From Chamaecrista fasciculata (taxonomy: Eukaryota; Streptophyta; Magnoliopsida; Fabales; Fabaceae), in the NCBI GenBank assembly GCA_003254925.1, contig QANZ01039209.1, positions 24,071 through 88,070 on the forward strand: a stretch of DNA of 64,000 nt, in the 5' to 3' direction. Positions 21,593-33,754 of this stretch are shown here, in pieces. How positions within the stretch are numbered: the first letter of the stretch is position 1; every line of letters starts with the position of its first letter. The notes beneath the pieces were generated by a model, which was not told where the DNA came from, ran no database searches, and saw only the letters and a list, made by a program, of their open reading frames with translations. The translations under genes were made by a program, and so were the position numbers.

Positions 21593-22926
21593 GGGCCTGT
21601 TTGGGAGCAAAAAGTTCAATCCAATCTCAATCCAATCTCAACTTATAAGATGAGATGAGATGATGTTGAAATTAGGATGAGATGAGATTATGTAGTGGTG
21701 TTTGGATGATTTGAGAGAAAATGATGTATAATAGGGTGTGAAATTATATAAAAGGGTATGTAATGATTGTGGTTAGGTGAAATAGGTTGTTGGATTTATT
21801 TATTTTGTATAGGGGTAGAAATGGTATGAAATAATGATGTTGAGATTGAGATTGAGATGAGATTGAGATGAGATATAGGTGTTTGGGTGGGGTTTGACTG
21901 GGGTTTGACTGGGATGATATTTGGATGAGATGCTCTTGGAAAGCGTGATTTCTCAATCCTATAGGATGATGGATTTTGGTCCATCCTATTGGATGAGATT
22001 ATGGGGCAAAATGAAAATAACATTAAAATTCTTTTGAGAATGCAATTTGGTCCATAAATTTGTATCCGGCCAATTAATCAATCCCTAACATGTGTGAGTG
22101 ATAATTCAAAGCTCGTAGAGAATCCCAGCCATGAATAATGGGGCACATTTATGAATTTGAATATAAAGAAAATAATAAGTAATATTTTGGGGACTAGAAT
22201 GCAAATAACATGAAAAGTATTGTAAACATAAAATTTGGTCCATAACATTGTATCGGTCCAAAGAATCGGTCCCTAATATCTGTACTCGGGGCTCGAACAA
22301 AGCTTGTACCGTCAACAATCGGGTATATTTTTTATTTGCAAGGTGCAAAAAATAACAAACAATATCGTGGGACCAGAATGCAAGTAATATGGAAATGATT
22401 GTAAATGTACAATTTGGTCCATAACTTTGTAATTTCCCAACAAAACAACATTGCAATTTTTTTGCTACCCATGATTCGAACCAGAAAAATAACAAACACA
22501 TGGAAACTTGTGTATTTTCCCAACAAAAAAATAACCGTTATTTCTCCATTATCCATAGCGAATAATCATCGGATGAATTTGGACACGAATTTAGAACAAC
22601 AAATAGTTTGAGGACCAAAATCAAACTATTTTCATAGTTTGAGAAAAAAACTAAACATAAAATAGTTTTACTAGCCAAGGAAATTGAGCTCATAGTTTGA
22701 GGACTAAAATGCCTATAAAAGTGAAGATAAGTAATTTTTTTCTCTTTTTTAAAAAAATACAGTAAATAGAATAGAAGATTGTAACTTAAAAAATAATTTA
22801 GGGATTCAATTGTATTTTTACTCAAAAGAAATAGAGAAATGTTGGGACTAAAAAAAACAACATTACAAATAGACAAAAACATCTTTGTTTAATTAAATTA
22901 ATATAAATTATATATATATAATATAA

Positions 22927-22957
<31 letters not shown>

Positions 22958-23373
22958 GAGGGAGAGAGAGGGAGTGGGTGGGTGGGTGTGTGAGAGATAG
23001 AGAGAAAAGGAGAGAGAGAAGTTTGTGTGTGTTTGTGAATGAGTGAGAGGGAGAGAAAAAAAAATTAATAAGAAATGATGGAGAGAGAGAAAATTATAAG
23101 TGTAATAAATGAGGGTATGTAAAATTACTATTTTTCTAATTATCTTTTTTTATATTTGTATTAGAGTGTAGGTAAATATAGGTATATAAATAGGGGTAGA
23201 TTAGTAAATGTATGATAAATGTTATGATGATTTGGATGAGATGAGGATTAGGATGAGATTGAGATGAGATTATGTGCCACACATATACCCAAACTGGACT
23301 GTTCATCTAATTTTAGGTTGAGATTAGGATTGAAATAGGATGAGATTGAGATGTTGAGTTGCCAAACATGCCC
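21593..23373. mobile_element. PIF/Harbinger-like non-autonomous element, 1.78 kb
   Basis: Ends GGGCCTGTTTGGGAGC and, inverted, GGGCATGTTTGGCAAC (13 of 16 identical), flanked on both sides by TTA (21590-21592, 23374-23376), the three-base target duplication typical of this superfamily. Subterminal zones at both ends are dense in gatgagat/gagattgag motifs. The interior has a diverged tandem repeat of about 180-188 bp (units near 22044, 22232, 22411, each with aatttggtccata). No transposase was found. Confidence 0.75.
22957..23090. repeat. Purine-rich GA/GGGA low-complexity tract
   Basis: A long, almost purely purine run (gaggga, gagaga) after a TA microsatellite, inside the Harbinger-like element. 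Confidence 0.8.
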
Positions 23374-24398
23374 TTAATTTGCCAAAACTTTTTTTTTATT
23401 TTTTTTTTAAAAAAGATGGCTTCCAAGTGAAGAGCGAACTATATATTCCTAGGTCATCGTCATCCTGAGGTGGGGCCGTGGGGTATATATGTAGAACTTT
23501 ATGTACGCACGCAACAGTGGTCTTGAGAAAACATTGAAGGGATCTAGTATTATAATGTATCACATACGAGAAAAATCTCACATTTTGAGTTTCTCGTTTG
23601 TTTCATTTAAACACAAATGCTGTACACAGAAGAATTCGGGATATGAACACAAAAGACAAAAAACGACGAGAACCATAGTAACTGTACGTGATGGAGCTTT
23701 CACAGTGTTTTGTGGATGCATTGTGTGATTGGTTAGTGGGTGAATCAACGTTCTCACTTCTCATATATAGTTAAAATCTCACGCATACATGTACCTGTAG
23801 GTTATATAACTCACCAGGTCATCCTTTTTGACACATCCTATCACGCATTCACCCTCAAATCACACGCTTACGTTTCTATATGCATTTTAAAATCGATATT
23901 TTCCAGTTTGGTCCCCACTTCTTACATAATTATCGGAGAAGCAACTCAGAGTCAAGCTATTGAAACTTGAAACTCAACCACCACAGATGCTTCTTGTTCA
24001 TCAAATTAAATTCATCATTCATTGTCCACATTAATTACTACTCGTGAAAACTCTATCCGGATAAAATTATATACATATATGATATATAATCACTATTTAC
24101 TCTCACAAACCACTACGCATCTAGATTTTTCTTCACCTATATAATTCTTAATTTTTTCCATTTGCAAGAGCTCTCGAGGGGAATTATATTAAGGAGTGTT
24201 CACATTTGTGACTTGAACCGATACTAATATAATGATAAAATCATAAAATAATAAGGCCTAGCTTGACTGTCACAAAATCATTCAACAAGAGGATATGTCA
24301 AAGTCCGAATCCATATCGGTTTGAACAGTTTAGCTCCCGTGAATGAGATTACATTTTCAAAGAAGTGAGGTCATCAAGGAAAGGTTTAGTACATTTTT
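23374..24398. other. Intergenic
   Basis: Between two transposon relics; no gene or clear element recognised. Confidence 0.55.
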
Positions 24399-25058
24399 TA
24401 GGGGTGAGCAAACCAACCCGCCAACCCGCGAGCCCGCAGAAACCAACCCAACCCGCAGCTATGGGTTGGGTTGGTTCGGGTTCGCGGGTTGGTTTGGGTT
24501 CAAAATTCTCAACCCGCACACTTGCGGGTTGGGTTGCGGGTTTGGAGTTTTTCAACCCAACCCAACCCGCGAGCCCGCATATAATTTTTTTTTTATTTTT
24601 TAATTTATTTTTTATAAATATTTATATATTTTTATATAAATTTTGTATGTTTTCTTATGTATTTATACTATTAGTTCTTTATAAATAAGATATTTTGATT
24701 TTAAAATTTACATAATTACATATATGTATTACATTTACATATTTTATAGAATATATTTTAATTGATTTATATTTATATATATAAAATCTATGTTTTTTAA
24801 CATTTTTTATGTGTAAGTTTTTTTATTCACTACCCACAAATTTATAATAATATTTTTTTTAATGAAAATTATAAAAAAAAAATTACAAACTCAACCCGCG
24901 GGTTCAACCCAACCCAACCCGCAACTCTGCGGGTTGGGTTGGTTCGGGTTGAGTTTTAAAAATCATAAAACCCAACCCAACCCAACCCGCAGATTGATGT
25001 GCGGGTTGGGCTGGGATTTCCCCTCAACCCGCCCCAACCCAACCCGTGCTCACCCCTA
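24399..25058. mobile_element. hAT-type MITE, copy A (perfect target duplication)
   Basis: 660 bp with terminal inverted repeats TAGGGGTGAGCA / TGCTCACCCCTA and a perfect 8-bp target duplication acattttt (24391-24398 and 25059-25066), diagnostic of hAT. Both subterminal regions are built from repeats of aacccgc and its complement, so each end folds back; the core is AT-rich. No coding sequence. The youngest of at least three copies in the window. Confidence 0.93.
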
Positions 25059-25397
25059 ACATTTTTCTTCATTGTGATTATGTTCCACTCTTTGGCGCCT
25101 TTTGTTTATTAATTTAATTTAATTTAATGTCATGATCAAATTATTCTAAACAATGTATGGAAAGAAGACAAAGATATATAAATAGGAGTGGAAAAAAGAA
25201 AAAGAAAAGAGACAAAATGTCCCACTCCTCAAACACTCTCGCTAATTAATCCGTTAATTTGTGTCTATTCAGAACCTAACTCCAAAACCCAAAATTGACC
25301 CAAATTCTCCCAATAACCCAAGACCCCTTCATTGCATTCTCATTCTTGCTTTTCCTTTCACTTCAATGAGAAATTATTCCTACTTCCTATTTCTTCG
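25059..25397. other. Upstream region and 5' leader of the receptor kinase
   Basis: Short spacer with a candidate TATA-like stretch (atatataaatagg, about 25175) and a C/A-rich leader before the ATG. Confidence 0.5.
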
Positions 25398-28300
25398 ATG
25401 ATCGCAAAAATCCTTTTACCCATATTCCTATTTCCCTTAATCGCGGCCCAATTCAATCACCGTGAGTGCCACCAAACATGCGATTCGAAAAACACGCTCC
25501 AAAGTTTGCCCTACCCGTTTGGGTTCTCTTCGGGCTGCGCAATCCGCCTGAACTGTACCCCCGACGGCGGAATCGCCATCGGAGAATACACCGTGGAATC
25601 TATTAACCCGGATAGCATAATCGTCGCCGTCAAATCCAAATGCGATCGTCCAATAGCTTCCATCCACCGACTCTTCACCCAAAAATTCGCGCCGACCTCG
25701 CGAAACGCATTTCTTCTGCAAGATTGCAACAGAACGGTGTCGTCCTGCGTCATACCGGCGACGATGGTGCAGACGCACTTCGAGTCGCAAGATTGCAGCG
25801 CCGGCGGCGGCGGCAATTTGAGTTGCTACTACGAGAACAGTACGTTGGGGTTTATGAGTTACCGGAATCTGACGAAAAGCCGCTGTAACTACCTTATGTC
25901 GTCGATTGCGGCGGAGGATTTGACGAACACTTCCGGTACGGGTACGACGACGTTGGAGGTTGAGACGATCGAACTAGGATGGTGGCTCGATGGAGAGTGC
26001 CGATGCTCTGATAATGCCAATTGTACGAAGCTGGAGTCGCCATTCGACGGCAAGCCTGGATATCGGTGCCGTTGCGATCAGGGATTCGACGGCGACGGTT
26101 ATTCCGCCGGAAAAGGCTGCCGGAAAGGTCAGTTTTGGTTGGTGAGTTGAATAATTACTACTTTATTAGTTTGATAGCTGTTTTCTTGAAAAATTATTGG
26201 TTAAAGTAAAGGCTGTTCCAGTTTGGTTAATTTTGTTCAGAAATTTTACTATGTGAACTGAAAACTTCTTGAGTAGAACAGAGATCAATGCTTGCATAAT
26301 TAACGTGTTGAATAAATTAACCAAGATTATCTCGTGATTACGCTAAAAAATATGTAAATATTTTTTTATTTAAACACTAAAAAATATATATTTTAATTGT
26401 GGATTGACTTTTCAGCCCAATGATAGCCATATTCCACTCTCATTCCACTGGGTATTAGGCATTGGCGGCCTCTGTTTTTCTAAATATTGATTTTATTATT
26501 ACTTAAATTTGGTTGATGTCTTGATGATCAGCGTCTGCTGTAGATTAAATGCCAATTTATTGACAGATTCAGTATTTTCGTATTTCTAATTTTAAATGAT
26601 AATTATATAAATTACTAAGATTATTGGTAATCTCTAATAAGTAAGAGATCTCAAAAGGAGCGAGGGTGAAATCTATATTCATGACCTCCGAGCTTTCTTT
26701 CTTTCTTTTTGTCTTCTTTGAGAAAGTTGTTCAATTAGTTATTCCCTTTAGGAGAGTTTATAAATAAAAGTATTAAATTTATATTAATTTTATATCTTTA
26801 TTATTAAAAATAAAGTATGTGATCAATATTTTAAATATAAACTATAAAATAGAGATAATATAAAAAAGCCATTTAAACAAATTTATGTGTCCTGTTATAA
26901 TTTATAAAATTAATAATAAACGTATTAGATTTGTGGGGAGAGTTTATTGAACTTGAATACTTTGAATAAGAAAATTACAGTTATTTACTTATTTTTTAAT
27001 AATAAAGATATAAGCATTTGAAATAATGCGCTCCGATGGTGGAGAGTTAATGATTGAGGTATGCCACTGTTTAGGCGAGTGGGATAAAGATCGAACTAGA
27101 AGGACAAGAGATGTCATTATGATCTTGAATTGATTCATGAGTCCCCTCAATTTATTGGTCCAATCCATGATTAGTGGGATGTGAAGTCAACCTTACTAAT
27201 CAATTAGCCAAGTGGTCAAATTTTCTTCCCCATTATCTGGTCCAAGAACGCCTTTTCCTTTCTCTCTCTTTCCCTCTCAATCTTTTTCTTTTTGGCTTTC
27301 TTGTCTGCTATGCCTATTGTAAAAGAGGGTTAAATTCTTATTTTAGTTCTCAAATTATGGAATAAATTTCATTTCGGTCCTTAAGATATGATTTTGTTGG
27401 GTTTATACTATTATTTGTAACTTAGAAAGTTGAAATGGTCTATTTTTTTCTCATGTGTCTTAAATTCTTAATAATTGAGGTGATAAAGAAAAAAAAGACT
27501 TTTATTCTTAATCATAAATTGAAGATAAAAATCAACAACAAATTTATCTCCAATTTGTGACTAAAAATGAAAATTTTTACTTCTCTTTACCAACTTACTT
27601 ATTAATGACACATGAGTGAAAATTAATCCATCTCACTGTACATATTTAAAATAACAACATAAACAATATAAAATCACATTTTGAAGACCAAAACAGAGTA
27701 AATATGAAAGTTTGAGCACCGAAATGAGTATTTGACCAAAATATTGAGTAGAGTTCGTTCCCCGTAAGAATAAAAGTATTACTCAAAGCCTACAACGTGG
27801 GCCAGAGGATACTCTAATTGCTTATTTAATTTGTTCTGTTCTTGTTGTAAGATATGCTGTAATCTTGCCGTTTGAGTTATGAATTATGACCCATCCACAG
27901 TATGAGGTGGAAAGACTACATCTCCAAACGATAATTTACACAAATTATGTTCCAAGATTTTGTTGGAAGTGAGTCAAACAGTGTCCTTTTAGAGAATTTT
28001 TTAAAAAACAATTCTAATAATAAGGGCTATGACTGTGAAACGTGTAGATGTACTTGATGTAAATTATCACATATCTTCCTTGCTGATTGCTTTATTGAAT
28101 TTGGGCATGTAAACAAACAGCTTCTCCAACATGCAACCCAGCGAAGTACATGTCTGGCCAATGTGGAGGGACGACCAGATTTGTTGTCTTAATTGGAGGT
28201 TAGTTTTCTTAGTCTATGCATTGGAAATAAGGTGTCCTATTAGGCAATCATATTACTATTAGTTGGAGATCTATTTTTTTCACTTCATAAGAAATAGTTT

Positions 28301-29738
28301 TATTAGCTTAAAATTAAAATGACTAATATTGACTTAAGTAGCATATGGATTTCATGTGGATTCATTAGGGTCTTCATGTTCCGCAACCTAGTATTCCCAA
28401 AAGAGAATATACATAAGCATAGGAAATATGACAAGTTGACAACTAAGATTTTGTGCAGGAATTGTCTTTGGGGCTTCATTAATGATCGGTTTGGGTCTAA
28501 TATGTTGCTTCTTTCGGCGACGCTCCAAATTAAGAATCACAAAGAGTACAAAAAGACGCTTAACCGAGGCTACTGGTAATAACAGCGTCCCTATTTATAC
28601 TTACAAAGACATCGAGAAAGCCACAAATAGCTTCTCAGAGAAACAAAGGCTTGGAACTGGAGCATATGGAACAGTATATGCAGGAAAAATTCACAATGAT
28701 GAATGGGTTGCCATCAAAAGAATCAGACATAGAGACACTGACAGTATTGAGAAAGTGATGAACGAGATCAAGCTCATTTCCTCTGTGAGCCATCCCAATC
28801 TAGTCCGCTTGTTGGGTTGCTCTATAGAATATGGAGAACAAATCCTTATCTACGAGTTTATGCCTAATGGAACGTTATGTCAACACTTGCTGAGGGAGAA
28901 AGGGAATGGACTTCCATGGCCAGTTCGACTCACTATTGCTGCTGAAACAGCAGGAGCCATAGCACATCTTCACTCAGCTATTAATCCCCCTATCTACCAT
29001 AGAGACATCAAATCCAGCAACATACTATTGGACAATAACTTCAGATCCAAAGTTGCAGATTTTGGTCTTTCTAGACTTGGGATGACCGAAATATCCCACA
29101 TTTCAACTGCCCCACAAGGAACACCTGGCTACGTTGATCCACAATACCATCAAGATTTTCACCTTTCTGATAAAAGCGATGTGTATAGCTTCGGTGTCGT
29201 TCTTGTTGAGATCGTGACAGGATTGAAAGTAGTGGACTTTTCTCGTCCTCAGGAAGCCGTAAACTTGGCTTCTTATGCCACAGACAGGATTGGAAAAGGG
29301 CTCTTGGATGAGATTATAGACCCATTCCTGGAAGCAAATGTGGATTCTTGGACCCTTTCCTCTATACACAAGGTAGCCGAGCTAGCATTTCGATGCCTTG
29401 CATTTCACAGAGACATGAGGCCTTCAATGATAGAGGTAGCAGCTGAGCTTGAGCAGATCAGGCTGAGTAGGTGGACTAATTTTGAAGACAACAACAACTA
29501 TATAACTTCAACAGAGTTGTCATCTTCATCTTCTTCCTCTAATGAATCTGAGAAACCACTAAGTGTAGGTGTGAAAGAGAATGAGCTTCAAAAGAATATG
29601 CAGAGTGAGCCTCACACATTAAACCCAATGGGAAGGCCAAGGCATAGTTCACCGGTCTCGGTGCAAGACCCAGATTTTTGGGTGAGTGAACAGAGCTCTC
29701 CTTCATCAAACAGTTTGGTGAGTAAATCATTTGGGTAG
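25398..29738 (+). CDS. WAKL14: Wall-associated receptor kinase-like (WAKL14 type)
   Basis: Exons 25398-26127, 28121-28198 and 28459-29738 join in phase to give 695 aa. I start at ATG 25398, which begins a good signal peptide (MIAKILLPIFLFPLIAA); an upstream in-frame ATG at 25332 is possible. The ectodomain has the GUB_WAK galacturonan-binding fold (CHQTC, LPYPFGFSSGC) and an EGF-like end (CRCDQGFDGDGY). A transmembrane helix (GIVFGASLMIGLGLICCFF, about residue 270) precedes an active-looking RD kinase: GTGAYGTVY, VAIK, HRDIKSSNILL, ADFGLSR, GTPGYVDPQY. The tail SPVSVQDP is shared with WAKL14. Likely a plasma-membrane sensor of cell-wall pectin. Intron 1 is 2 kb. Confidence 0.94.
27327..27738. 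mobile_element. Fold-back MITE in WAKL intron 1
   Basis: About 410 bp whose two halves are imperfect inverted repeats of each other over roughly 200 bp: the left end ggttaaattcttattttag pairs with the complement of the right end (ggtcaaatactcatttcgg), and matching continues inward past gtgattttat and ctcatgtgtc. This long-TIR form suits a Mutator-type MITE. A target duplication was not found. Confidence 0.65.
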
Positions 29739-31996
29739 GGAAGGAAACATATCAAAGGTAGGAGATAGATAGATTCTGCTGTGCTGTTGAACAATTCTGT
29801 CTAAGTAAGATGACCGTTGCTTTGATTTCACCCAAAGGTCTAAGTTCAACGTGAAAGATCTTTCATTTATAAAGTGTTTTTAAAATACATATTCTGAAAT
29901 TGTACACATGTTAGTTGCTATGCTAGAGTTGGTTTCTTATATGTCAAATCTCTTTGTACCAAGAAAGAATCTCATTCTTTTCGTTCCAGTATATTTTGTT
30001 TTTGTATTCAAATTATTTTAACTACATTTAAATTAAAACCTCTTACCAAGTTACCATCCATCACCTTTAAGTAGTTTTATTTATTTATATTTACAATGCT
30101 TAGATTAGAATTATGTTGAAAAACACTGCCCTGGTCATTAATTCCAATTTGTATCAGCAATGATTCCATGGGACTGTGAACTGTGAAGGAAAAAATAATA
30201 AATAAGAAGAATTTCTTGGTTAATTTGCCTCTCTATTAAACGTTCCTTATAAATTGCAGCGGGATATTTGACAGCCCAAACAAAGAGGATTAGTATTCTT
30301 TTTTTTTTTTTTGCCTGAAGAGGATGAGTATTCAGCAAAACTAAATAATTGATGTTTGAATAGTTTTAGCTGTGTAGATTTGGAACAGAACATAGTTCTC
30401 CTTCCGTACCGGAGGGTCAGTGGGACCCACCCCTTTGTATCCGTTTTTCTCTCTTAGCATTTTCCAGTAAGCTTCTCTATCCTGAAGTCTGAACTCTGAA
30501 CTAAGAGGAATGAAGTTTTTCCTTAATACAAATAAGCAGAGACACGTCATAAAGGTGGCGTGCATTGCTAACAACTATACAAGATGAATATACTGGAAAA
30601 TCTGGAGAGACAGGAGGATGTCTTGTTGGGGCTTTGAAAATCTGACTTTTGGAATAGCCGTGTTGAATCTTAAAATTTCAGAGGCTTTTACTTCGTAAAA
30701 GGAGGCCGCTATAACTAGTTGACGACGAATCTCTTATTGAAGATTGAGCCATCAAGGCAAGTTTCACATTATTGAATAGATTCAACCTCAACGCATTATG
30801 GCCAACCGTAATGGCGTGCTTTGTGATGGATTAAACTGAAGACTATACCAACCAAGGGATTGAATTTTGAAGTCAATACTAATTGAGAATAAACAAATAC
30901 TTCCCTTCCACTTAAACCATGTGGTTAATCTTCAAGTATTTCATTTTTGGGTTAATTATTTATCTAGTATTTAATTTTTATTTTTATATCGTTGAAGAAT
31001 ATCTTGAAGAGTGCGTCGTGAATTGTCTGATACTCTGATGGGATATTGGGATGTATGTGTTCATGTATGGTGTAATAATATATATAGTGGTGGATACGAA
31101 GGATTTAGATTGATATCGAGGAGACTTTCTATTTGGAGTTTGTGTCACTATCAGTTCCATCTACTGAAATTATTTTATATATAATTCCAAAGGAAAGGGA
31201 AACAGATAGATATGATATTATATAAAGAGAAAAAAGTAACATAAGTGAGGGGGAAACAAAAGCACTATAGAAGAAAGATATAAGATTCCCAACGATTTAA
31301 TTCCACATGCGTGACAATAATTAATTGTATTTCCTGTTGAAACCTTTTGTACGAGGACGCGACTAGCCTTGCGAGCAGCCGAGCACATGAAGAAACTACT
31401 AGGAACGATGGGGGGATACAACTAGCTAGGAAATACAACTCGTGACAGTATGCAAAATTGGTACTTTTTGTTTATTAACAATATATTTTGTTGGCTAATG
31501 GTGGCATGTGATAGAACGTGAGCGTGATGATGCTAAAAATGACTAGTGAAAAGGTCACTGAGTCACTCATTAAAGGCAAGTGCTAAATCCATTAAGATCC
31601 CAGGTGGATGAGGTGAATGCGATACCACTCTCCTGGCCACAACATATACATATATTGGGAGAGAATATCAACGCTGAATTCAGTTTTGTAAAATGGTGTT
31701 TCGAACCATATTGATTTTAATTAAAAACAATAAATACAATTGCTTAATGAACTGACCCACACGCACTCTCAAAGAAATGGAGTGGTGTGAGACTGTAAGA
31801 GAATGGTATATAGGCCTATATAGGGAGCAGAAACAAGTAGGTGTTGTAGCTTTCACTTTGATAGTTGTTTATAGTGGAGGGCAATGTGTCCCGAGTCCCC
31901 CTACACAAAAGGGGATAATGGGATTGGGGGGAAAGCAAACAACTAGTAAGTAATGCTATTGCTATTGCTATTGCTGGAAAAACTGAAAGAGAAAAG
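29739..31996. other. Intergenic
   Basis: 3' flank of the receptor kinase and 3' flank of AOS (the genes converge). No gene recognised; contains a T-run at about 30298-30312. Confidence 0.6.
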
Positions 31997-33586
31997 TCAA
32001 AAGCTAGCTCGCTTGAGGGAAGTGAGTGTGATTGATGCCCCCAACGGCGACGTGCCCACTTGTATCTCGAAAGAGTCATATCGCAGAAAAAGCTCCACGA
32101 TCAACAACCTAGCCACCAATGTCACGAAATCCTTCCCCGCACATTGTTTATTATCAACCGTCGGAGATTCAGTCTGAGGCCCATTCGACCACAACACGTG
32201 CTTCAACAATTTCTCGCCTTCATCTCCCATAAACCGATCTCCAACGAATTCCTCAGCCCTCTCGAATATCCTAGGATCCTTGGTCGCAAATGGTTGAAAC
32301 CCGAATAACAACTCTCCTTCTTTCACTTTAAACGCGTTGTCGTGGCTTTCGATTATTAAATCCCTCTTTGCTCTTCCGTATTGCAATGGAACTGGTGGAT
32401 CTATCCTGAAAGCTTCGTACGCCACTGATTTCATCAACGGCATCTGTTCCATCGCCTTCATCGTCACTTTCCCGCCGTTGGATCTCACCGCCGATCTGAT
32501 CTCCTCTGCCAGTTGGGTATGCAGTTTCACCCCTGCTCGCCCGATCCATTTAAGCACGTTGGGGAAGAACAGCTTCATTCCTCCGAACGAATTGAAGCAC
32601 GTGGCGAATAACAGGTTATGGCAGGCTTCGTCTCTGGAAACACCCAATCGCTCTGCTTCGTCGAGAATAGAACCAGAGGATTCGTAGAAGAAATCGTAAA
32701 GCCTCTTGTATTCGGATTTGATCAACGAAGGAGGGAGGCGGAACGTGTGGAATATGGAATCTTCGATGAGTTTAGGAAGGCCGAGAATGAGAATAGGACT
32801 GAGCTGAAAGAGGACCCATTTCTGAACAATCTTGGGACCATCAGATCCGAGTTTGGTATCAGGCGGGTTTGACCCGAACAGAGACCGGGCTAAGAAATTA
32901 AAAGCGGCTTGGTCATTGAACTCTCCGAAATTAGCCTTCCCTTTAGAGGCTAACTCCTTTTCCAAATCGTCGAAGAGGTTGGTGTAGCAAGAATGGAACT
33001 CGGGAATGACGTGGTCGCGACGAGAGCCGAGGAGGAAGAACATTAAACGCTTGAGCAGAGCGTGTTTGGGTTCGGAGGGGTCGAGGTAAGAGAGGACTCT
33101 GTAACCGCCGGTGAGGTCGAGGGAAGGCATGTAAGTGCCGGTGAAGACGTCTTTCTTTTCGACCTTGGAGACATCGAAGAGAACAGGGAAGCTCTTGCCG
33201 TCGAGCAAAACGACGACGTTGGGGTTGGAGGCGATCAAGGGTCCAGGAGGCATGTTGGCGCGGAACACCGTTGACTGGTATTTCTGGATGCGGGATTTGA
33301 AGAATTCGTCGCGACCTTGGTTGTAGAAATAGTCAAGACGGTCCTTGTAGGGACCAATGATGGGGATGCCATAGTCGCCGGGGATCTTCCGAAGGGGAAG
33401 CTTCGGGGAATCGTTAGCCGCCGACACCGACAGCGGAGGAGCGGGGACGGAGGGCCTCTCGGAGACGGAGGCTTTGATCGGACGACGACGGAGGGAGGAG
33501 GGAGGAGAAGAGCGATTCGAGGATTTGGTGGAAACAGGGAATTGAAGTTGGAGGAAAGAGGAAGAGAGAGAACAGGAAGAAGCCAT
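31997..33586 (-). CDS. AOS: Allene oxide synthase, CYP74A, chloroplastic
   Basis: Single-exon gene of 529 aa on the minus strand; lack of introns is usual for AOS. I start at 33586 (MASSCSLSSS), giving a Ser-rich plastid transit peptide; an in-frame upstream ATG would add CT-repeat-encoded Ser-Leu runs. CYP74 marks: IPGDYGIPIIGPYKDRLDYF, FRANMPPGP, the I-helix variant FNSFGGMKLFFP replacing the oxygen-binding AGxDT, K-helix EAFR, and the haem loop NKQCAGKDF (Cys about residue 482, 47 from the end as in Arabidopsis AOS). The C-terminus ends TSLKRASF. It dehydrates 13-hydroperoxylinolenic acid to an allene oxide, the first committed step of jasmonate synthesis. Confidence 0.97.
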   Translation of the reverse strand: MASSCSLSSSFLQLQFPVSTKSSNRSSPPSSLRRRPIKASVSERPSVPAPPLSVSAANDSPKLPLRKIPGDYGIPIIGPYKDRLDYFYNQGRDEFFKSRIQKYQSTVFRANMPPGPLIASNPNVVVLLDGKSFPVLFDVSKVEKKDVFTGTYMPSLDLTGGYRVLSYLDPSEPKHALLKRLMFFLLGSRRDHVIPEFHSCYTNLFDDLEKELASKGKANFGEFNDQAAFNFLARSLFGSNPPDTKLGSDGPKIVQKWVLFQLSPILILGLPKLIEDSIFHTFRLPPSLIKSEYKRLYDFFYESSGSILDEAERLGVSRDEACHNLLFATCFNSFGGMKLFFPNVLKWIGRAGVKLHTQLAEEIRSAVRSNGGKVTMKAMEQMPLMKSVAYEAFRIDPPVPLQYGRAKRDLIIESHDNAFKVKEGELLFGFQPFATKDPRIFERAEEFVGDRFMGDEGEKLLKHVLWSNGPQTESPTVDNKQCAGKDFVTLVARLLIVELFLRYDSFEIQVGTSPLGASITLTSLKRASF

Positions 33587-33614
33587 CTCAGAATTCAGAG
33601 TACAAAGAAAAAAA

Positions 33615-33672
33615 AGGATTTGACCAAAGCAGAGAGAGAGAGAGAGGGAGAGAGAGAGAGAAGAAGAAGAAA
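33615..33672 (-). repeat. CT-rich tract in the AOS leader
   Basis: On the gene strand a CT/CTT microsatellite (gagaga on +) lies between the TATA box and the ATG. Pyrimidine-rich leaders are frequent in plant genes and can support promoter activity. Confidence 0.8.
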
Positions 33673-33734
33673 GGTTGATGTTGGTTCTTTGGTGGGTCGG
33701 AGAGTAATGAGTATGCAACCATACATAGCTTTAT

Positions 33735-33742
33735 ATTTATAG
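33735..33742 (-). promoter_or_regulatory. AOS: TATA box of AOS
   Basis: On the minus strand this reads TATAAATA, about 150 bases upstream of the AOS ATG. Confidence 0.7.
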
Positions 33743-33754
33743 ACAGCGTCAGCT

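Noticed and set aside
24410-25050. Repeated cccaaccc runs resembling telomere repeats
   Set aside because: The unit is aaccc/aacccgc, not the plant telomere unit CCCTAAA, and it lies within the terminal repeats of a hAT MITE.
33587-33718. N-terminal extension of AOS by an upstream in-frame ATG
   Set aside because: It would encode CT-repeat-derived Ser-Leu runs; the downstream ATG gives a standard transit peptide.
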